From a bacterium (lineage in GTDB: Bacteria > CSSED10-310 > JAJRTK01): a stretch of 27,366 nucleotides of DNA. The notes under the pieces were generated by a model. It did no database searches and was not told the DNA's origin. It was given only the letters and a program-made list of their open reading frames with translations. The translations under genes were made by a program, and so were the position numbers. This document shows, in pieces, positions 24,201 through 27,366 of this stretch (position 1 is the stretch's first letter; each line of letters opens with the position of its first letter). Location of the stretch: assembly GCA_024278345.1 (NCBI GenBank), contig JAJRTK010000092.1, positions 1-27,366 of the forward strand. Reading direction: 5' to 3'.

Positions 24201-24868
24201 GCGAGATCGAGTTTCGCCTCGGCAGGTTCGAGGAAGCCCTGTCGGCAGGTCGCCAAGCTCTCCAGATCTTGCGAAGGATAGGGCAAACCCGCGGTCGCGC
24301 CTGGAACCTCTATCTTCTGGGGCAGGTGGAGTGGGAGAGGTGTCGGCTCCAGGAGGCGAAAGGCTATTATGATCGAGCTCGACAGATTCTCCAGCGTCAT
24401 CCGGCAGCCGACTGGCAACACGCTCTTCTGGAGATCGCCTTTGCCCAGCTCTTCTCGGAAGAAGGACTCGAATCCAGGGCAGGCACGGCTCTTCGGCAGG
24501 CGGCCCGCCGTCTGGACAGCCACCGCCTTTCCGTTCCCGCTGCGCAACTGAACATTGCGAGGGCTCGGATGACAGCCGGCCCCGAAGGGATTGTCGCCGG
24601 GGATAGAGCCGTTTCCATCGTGGAGCGGCTAGGTTACCCCGAGCTCACGGCTATGGCCCACGCCGCGGCGGGTGAACGTTGCCTGGCCGAAGGGAACGAT
24701 TTGGCGGCGTCGCGCCACTTTGACCATGCGGTGCGCGGCCTTGAAGGACTGGCTGAAGCGGTCTCCGATCCCGAGCTCCGGGCAATCTTCCTCTCAACTC
24801 CCCGCCGAAAAGCCCTCTTCGCCCTGGCCAAAGATACACATGCACGGGTCTTGTCGGCACGGGGCTGA
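21278..24868 (+). CDS. Degenerate Ser/Thr kinase-STAND ATPase-TPR protein (pseudokinase hub)
   Basis: This 1196-residue soluble protein has three parts. Residues 18-262 are a protein-kinase fold with the catalytic residues lost: the VAxK lysine position reads 'VAEW' (W50), HRDxKPxN reads 'HGVLRPTS' (131-138), and DFG is absent around 'LLLAVGPEY'. Structural marks survive ('WSSPERLQG', 'SSDLYSLGTVFYQLATGKPPF', and the Arg of 'RKDPAERF'). Residues about 285-600 are a STAND/AAA-like domain: Walker A reads 'AEAGAGRHEF' (R320, H321 for Lys and Ser/Thr) and Walker B 'LVLQIDSAELLDPPSLELL' has a single Asp. Residues about 640-1190 are a long TPR array. The architecture matches PknK-like kinase/ATPase/TPR regulators of deltaproteobacteria, but with neither active site intact. 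It is probably a signalling scaffold. Start ATG 21278 is supported by the -10 box. Confidence 0.88.
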   Translation: MTSQRQVLPTIWPDHFADRFELIGTLGSSLICRSFLVRQEGRGERLVAEWYFGHRTGLPERWDERKTLSHERLLVPFWIGTCADGSWLGVRHWASELLTPQRGGRDPSELARWLAQAAHALAYLHSLKRLHGVLRPTSLFLDGGANLLLAVGPEYRVDKLPPPSAASAMWSSPERLQGQPLSPSSDLYSLGTVFYQLATGKPPFGSSGGELLRQQISDSIRSPLLLNPRLGLPVARILAKLLRKDPAERFHRANEVIEALNQGMRTHYPTHAASPVRRRIGKARWLEPVEATGMVTQVLGALCRGENHLVLVDAEAGAGRHEFLRRIRAKFREVSWACGLAGLYSRPFAPVFQLLEQLSSRQPDGRWASWKERLTSASVATGAARREMIEAALVSVHRHAPLVLQIDSAELLDPPSLELLCRLLVRSSAGLLVFLSQIRGGDAALADKVLARLGSVPLHRIRLPRLTPDLSAELVRSSIGRVLPSLEAATYRLAGGNPMATRLVLELLVETGELTAEGEGWEFEADGPASALSFGGLVQSFLNAGPEGQKSILQALALFGRPATASEIIRLSGLGEDGADLLRQLGDLRICVSRDGLWQFGDEEIRTRVLAKLEAPRQIELHRRAYSQLLESGAADQELAHHALGFGDYELGARHLMAAAKVWDGLYEIERASELYGTVLRVLESSPLVGRKLEAASKLGHLCLLQGNFSAAQRYIRMTLEHTEDARERLAWLEELGDALLRADDNQAALEIFDEALPLTSENPSARARILANKGWLLLLVGKERQGSALISEALAMVSTNASHEVVSMRHVSLGRLAWVHGDLEEALHHFSSAVVIAREQGILKDVMTQMVNQAILHRSLGQGPQVVELCHQVLRLAEQTGDLFEEARVHNVLGNHYAEQGLSARAVTCYQKALESAERLANDSLAASIAINLANLYKEQGRLEKSLTTYEEACKLVDEVKHPHLMAEFMGTLCEIEFRLGRFEEALSAGRQALQILRRIGQTRGRAWNLYLLGQVEWERCRLQEAKGYYDRARQILQRHPAADWQHALLEIAFAQLFSEEGLESRAGTALRQAARRLDSHRLSVPAAQLNIARARMTAGPEGIVAGDRAVSIVERLGYPELTAMAHAAAGERCLAEGNDLAASRHFDHAVRGLEGLAEAVSDPELRAIFLSTPRRKALFALAKDTHARVLSARG

Positions 24869-24886
24869 GGCCCGCCGGTATCGATG

Positions 24887-24943
24887 GGCGAGCAGTGGGA
24901 ACGGATGTGACCGATGGGAGCGGAAGGCAACCGAAAAGAAAAG
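24887..24943 (-). repeat. Dispersed repeat R1, copy 3
   Basis: Read on the minus strand: a T-rich tract, GTTGCCTTCCGCTC, a 25-nt spacer with ATCCG, then CTCGCC. It lies between two convergent gene ends and resembles copy 1 most (shared CTCCCATCGG). Confidence 0.78.
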
Positions 24944-24989
24944 ACCGCCTCAGAGCCACGAACAACTTGGCACGAATCTTCCCGGGTGC

Positions 24990-25964
24990 TTATCCGAATT
25001 TGATGTGGTGTCTGGGGCGAAACCCCAGATCCCGGGCTGCCTTGTCGCCGTCCAGAACCAGTGAATAGCGCAGCCGATTGCCATTGAGATCGAAATCGAA
25101 TTTCGTGAGGCTCAAGGTTCGGGCCATCTTGTAAAGTCGGCCGAGCATGGCAAAGGGTGCCGCGTAATTCCTACATCCCGCCAGCCGAAGAAACTCGCTC
25201 AACGGCCCGATGTCGGGACCAGCGACGTTGTAGATGCCCCGTACGTCGTGGGCCATCACTTGCTTGAGGGCTCGGACTACGTCCAAAGAATGGATGGGAT
25301 TGACCATGGGATCGAATCCCATGGGCGTGAAACAAACGGCCGATTCGAACAGGAGGTTCAGCTCGGAAGCGACATTACGCCCGATCATGCCGCTGGGCCT
25401 GAGCACGACGATGCTGCAGCGGGGGTGATCCATTTGGGCGCGGCAGAGCATTTCCGCGCCCACGGCATCTTGCACGATGGGATGAGCGTGGGGATCGAAG
25501 TTCAGATCGTCGCCTTCCCGCAGCGCTACAGGATTGCTCGGGTGGAGCTTATAGACGCAGGCACTGGAAAAGTAGACGAACTGTGTCACGCTTTTGGTGT
25601 GGAGGCAGCGGTCGAGGAAATTCTTTGTTCCCTCGACGTTGAGGCGATGGGTCCGGGCGCCGTAGGTCTGAGGGTTTCCTCGGAAGGCCAGGTGGACGAC
25701 GGTGTTGATTTCGGCGTCGCGGAAGGGTCTGGACTGGAAGAAGTCCTGTAACGAACGGTAGCGATTGAGATTCAGCGGTTGATAGGAAAACCGGTGCCGA
25801 TCAAAATACCGGTAATAATAGGGCACTTCACGGTCCCGCGCGGTGGCCACGACCATCTCCACGCGCTTGTCGTAGTAGAGAGATTCGGTGAGCTGGCGGC
25901 CAAGGCACCGTGTCGAGCCCGTGATCAACACACGGCAGGCCTCTGTTCTGGGCGGGCGCCTCAT
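24990..25964 (-). CDS. Extended SDR/NAD-dependent epimerase-like protein with degenerate active site
   Basis: This 324-residue Rossmann-fold protein matches the extended short-chain dehydrogenase (nucleotide-sugar epimerase) family: 'VLITGSTRCLGRQL' at the N-terminus, 'INTVVHLAF' (85-94), 'RLNVEGTKNFLDRC', 'FVYFSSACVY' with S133/S134, and 'VVLRPSGMIGRN'. Two family hallmarks are changed. The middle Gly of TGxxGxxG is R19. The catalytic YxxxK pair, expected around 163-167, reads 'IVQDA', with neither Tyr nor Lys. It is therefore unlikely to be a normal oxidoreductase and may bind a nucleotide or act as a regulatory subunit. The start overlaps the stop of the upstream acyltransferase as ATGA, so the two are a coupled pair. 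Confidence 0.82.
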   Translation of the reverse strand: MRRPPRTEACRVLITGSTRCLGRQLTESLYYDKRVEMVVATARDREVPYYYRYFDRHRFSYQPLNLNRYRSLQDFFQSRPFRDAEINTVVHLAFRGNPQTYGARTHRLNVEGTKNFLDRCLHTKSVTQFVYFSSACVYKLHPSNPVALREGDDLNFDPHAHPIVQDAVGAEMLCRAQMDHPRCSIVVLRPSGMIGRNVASELNLLFESAVCFTPMGFDPMVNPIHSLDVVRALKQVMAHDVRGIYNVAGPDIGPLSEFLRLAGCRNYAAPFAMLGRLYKMARTLSLTKFDFDLNGNRLRYSLVLDGDKAARDLGFRPRHHIKFG

Positions 25965-26836
25965 GAGAAAACCCCCTTGCGCCTGGAGAGACCCAGCTCA
26001 AGGAGATCCGCAACCCTGGTTCGGACGAGCTCCGCGAGGGAAATCACGATTTCCGGGCTTCCGGCGTCGGCTTCGCTCACTTCTTCCCAGAGCCGCAGCG
26101 GTTTTCCATAGTAGATGAAATACTTGACCGGAAGTGGGATGACGCCCAGTGGGCCAAGCCACGGAAAGGTAGGTGTAATGGGGAAATACGGTAGATTCAA
26201 GAGCTTCGCGGCCGGTTTGAAGTCCAGGAGCATGGGAGCCTGTTCTTCGGCACCGATCACCGCCGTGGGAATAATCGGTGCTCGGTAGCGCAGCGAGAGC
26301 TCCACGTGGCCAACATTGAATTTCCTGAGCCGATAGCGTTCCCAGAAGGTCTTGCCCGTGCCCTTGGCGCCTTCGGGAAAGACACAGAGCAGCTCGGCGC
26401 GCCGCATCAGCTCCGCGAAGTTCCGGCGCGTTCCCGCCACCTGCCCCACCCGCGTCATGGCCACGCCTACCCAGGGGAGCCGGAAGGCCAGATAATCGAC
26501 CATGGTTCGGATAAGTCGCGGAGGATCGGTCTTTTGCACGATGTCGATGGCAATCATCATGGCGTCGAGGGGGAGGATCCCGCTGTGGTTTGGAGCCACA
26601 ATCGCGGCGCCTTCGGAGGGCACGTTCTCGATCCCAAAGCTCTCCACCCGGAAGTAGTGACGATGAAGAAAGCTCCCAAGGGCATAGGCAACCCAGGAGG
26701 ACTCCCGCTCAAGGCCGAAGATATCGTATCCAAATCCCGCATCGTGAAGGGTCATGGCACGGAGCCGCTCGCATTCCTCATCACCCAGCACCCGGCGGAG
26801 CAGATTCCGCGCCAACACCCGCTGCCTCGGCAACAT
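25961..26836 (-). CDS. Lysophospholipid acyltransferase-family protein (PlsC-like)
   Basis: This 291-residue protein belongs to the PlsC-like glycerolipid acyltransferases, which move an acyl group onto a lysophospholipid or similar alcohol at the membrane. Motif I is 'APNHSGILPLDAMM', with H84 and D91 separated by six residues rather than the usual four, a spacing I associate with a deltaproteobacterial subgroup. 'RRNFAELM' is motif II, 'CVFPEGAKGTGK' (151-162) is motif III and 'APIIPTAVIG' (186-195) is motif IV. It has no clear membrane helix. It overlaps the degenerate SDR by 4 nt, a pairing suggesting joint lipid work. A perfect GGAGGT eight nt before ATG 26836 fixes the start. Confidence 0.88.
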   Translation of the reverse strand: MLPRQRVLARNLLRRVLGDEECERLRAMTLHDAGFGYDIFGLERESSWVAYALGSFLHRHYFRVESFGIENVPSEGAAIVAPNHSGILPLDAMMIAIDIVQKTDPPRLIRTMVDYLAFRLPWVGVAMTRVGQVAGTRRNFAELMRRAELLCVFPEGAKGTGKTFWERYRLRKFNVGHVELSLRYRAPIIPTAVIGAEEQAPMLLDFKPAAKLLNLPYFPITPTFPWLGPLGVIPLPVKYFIYYGKPLRLWEEVSEADAGSPEIVISLAELVRTRVADLLELGLSRRKGVFS

Positions 26837-26844
26837 CTCTTACC

Positions 26845-26850
26845 ACCTCC
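26845..26850 (-). promoter_or_regulatory. Ribosome binding site of the acyltransferase
   Basis: GGAGGT on the minus strand, eight nt upstream of ATG 26836. It is the strongest Shine-Dalgarno sequence in the window and settles the start. Confidence 0.88.
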
Positions 26851-26900
26851 GGTTTTCAAGTTACTGCACCTGAAAGTCGCCTGCAACCTTCGTCAGCCCA

Positions 26901-26958
26901 ATTCTTTCTTTTGTTGTCTTCCGCTCGCGTCCCTCCCATCCGGTGCGGGCCACTCGCC
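26901..26958 (+). repeat. Dispersed repeat R1, copy 4
   Basis: T-rich tract, GTTGTCTTCCGCTCGCG (26913-26929, identical over 17 bases to copy 2), a spacer with ATCCG, then CTCGCC (26953-26958). Confidence 0.8.
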
Positions 26959-27072
26959 CGGGGGGCGCCCCGAGGAACCGGGCCACGGACCGCCTAGGTC
27001 TGCCGTCCGCCACTGGCGTATCCACGTAGCGCTCACGGAGACGAATCGAACCACACCCCAAGAGCATGAAAA

Positions 27073-27149
27073 AAATACGCGCAGCGCACAAAAATGTGGG
27101 TGGGGAACTCGTTGCTTTTCATTGCAACGGGTCCTTGCGAGCTCCCTGG
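27073..27149 (+). repeat. Dispersed repeat R2, copy B, hairpin kept by a G·U pair
   Basis: Matches copy A at 5332-5408 from AAATACGC through GCGAGCTC. The stem ACTCGTTGC/GCAACGGGT (27107-27115 with 27124-27132) has T opposite G where copy A has C opposite G, so the RNA stem still forms with the same eight-base loop size. Confidence 0.85.
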
Positions 27150-27220
27150 TGGGTGCAGGGCGAAGTCCTGCCATGGGACGGGGGACAGCGTCCCTGGACG
27201 ACCGCCGGGTAACGCAAGGC

Positions 27221-27296
27221 GTGACCCTTCGAGTCACGCAAACGTGACCCTTCGAGTCACGCAAACGTGACCCTTCGAGTCACGCAAACGTGACCC
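27221..27296. repeat. 23-bp tandem repeat with palindromic core
   Basis: Three identical copies (27221-27243, 27244-27266, 27267-27289) and a 7-bp start of a fourth. Each unit contains GTGAC-CCTTCGA-GTCAC, an inverted repeat. Direct tandem units with no spacers rule out a CRISPR array. Confidence 0.93.
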
Positions 27297-27366
27297 GCCG
27301 AGCGGAGCGCGGCGCTGCCCGATGCCAAGTTTTTTTTCCGCGACCCATTGTCCCGCTTTGCGTGGA

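Larger units (their letters stand above)
26837..27366. other. Gene-free, repeat-dense right end
   Basis: No gene is supported. In order it holds the acyltransferase ribosome site, R1 copy 4, a G/C-rich palindromic stretch, R2 copy B with its hairpin, two short stems (GCAGG/CCTGC near 27157-27173 and GGGAC/GTCCC near 27175-27194), a 23-bp tandem repeat (27221-27296) and a final stretch with eight T. Confidence 0.7.

Noticed and set aside
22730-24547. Antisense open frame of 605 residues on the minus strand
   Set aside because: It lies wholly inside the TPR part of the 1196-residue gene. Alanine/leucine-rich TPR sequence often leaves long antisense frames, and this one has no family motif or ribosome site.
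26306-27247. Open frame of 313 residues on the plus strand over the acyltransferase and the repeats
   Set aside because: It is antisense to a gene with clear acyltransferase motifs and then runs through R1, R2 and the tandem repeat, so it is non-coding.
27221-27296. CRISPR array
   Set aside because: The 23-bp units are directly adjacent without unique spacers, and no cas gene is present.

Overview
The window reads as a G+C-rich chromosomal segment of an uncultured bacterium, probably of a deltaproteobacterial or myxobacterial type. The hints are a degenerate HD-GYP protein beside an acidic-repeat protein with a myxobacterial-style C-terminal domain, two Hanks-type kinase genes (one with STAND and TPR domains), exported Asp-box proteins, an SGNH lipoprotein with a MopE-like calcium motif, and an acyltransferase/epimerase pair. 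No rRNA, tRNA, phage, IS or CRISPR is visible, so the lineage is an inference.

Layout. 3-2402 (+): the 3' part of an acidic-repeat protein, then a degenerate HD-GYP protein. 2788-5294 (+): an isocitrate/isopropylmalate dehydrogenase-family enzyme followed 17 nt later by an MmgE/PrpD-family protein. 5665-7888 (+): tsaB-tsaE-tsaD with overlapping ends, the core of the t6A tRNA-modification machinery (tsaC is not here). 7940-8371 (-): a small four-helix bis-heme type membrane protein. 8711-10138 (+): an SGNH-hydrolase lipoprotein behind a fold-rich leader. 10374-21189 (-): seven same-strand genes: a membrane protein, a giant Asp-box protein that looks like two exported proteins fused, an alkaline-phosphatase-superfamily 'sulfatase' lacking the formylglycine Cys/Ser, a transmembrane Ser/Thr kinase, a TPR lipoprotein, a 107-residue protein and a single-domain penicillin-binding transpeptidase. 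21278-24868 (+): a 1196-residue protein in which both the kinase and the STAND ATPase domains have lost key catalytic residues. 24990-26836 (-): an acyltransferase and an overlapping degenerate SDR. 26837-27366: gene-free and repeat-rich.

Two dispersed intergenic repeat families were found by eye. R1 is about 60 bp (T-rich tract, GTTGYNTTCCGCTC, 25-27 nt, CTCGCC) with four copies near 2646, 10262, 24887 and 26901. R2 is about 75 bp around a 9-bp hairpin, with copies at 5332 and 27073. A 23-bp tandem repeat with a palindromic core lies near the right end.

The strongest candidates for undescribed biology are the doubly degenerate kinase/STAND/TPR protein with a probable leaderless promoter, the fused Asp-box protein with an internal IPTL-CTERM-like segment, the Thr-type 'sulfatase' with a C10 tract at codons 5-8, and the pairing of an aconitase-like hydratase family member with an oxidative decarboxylase.
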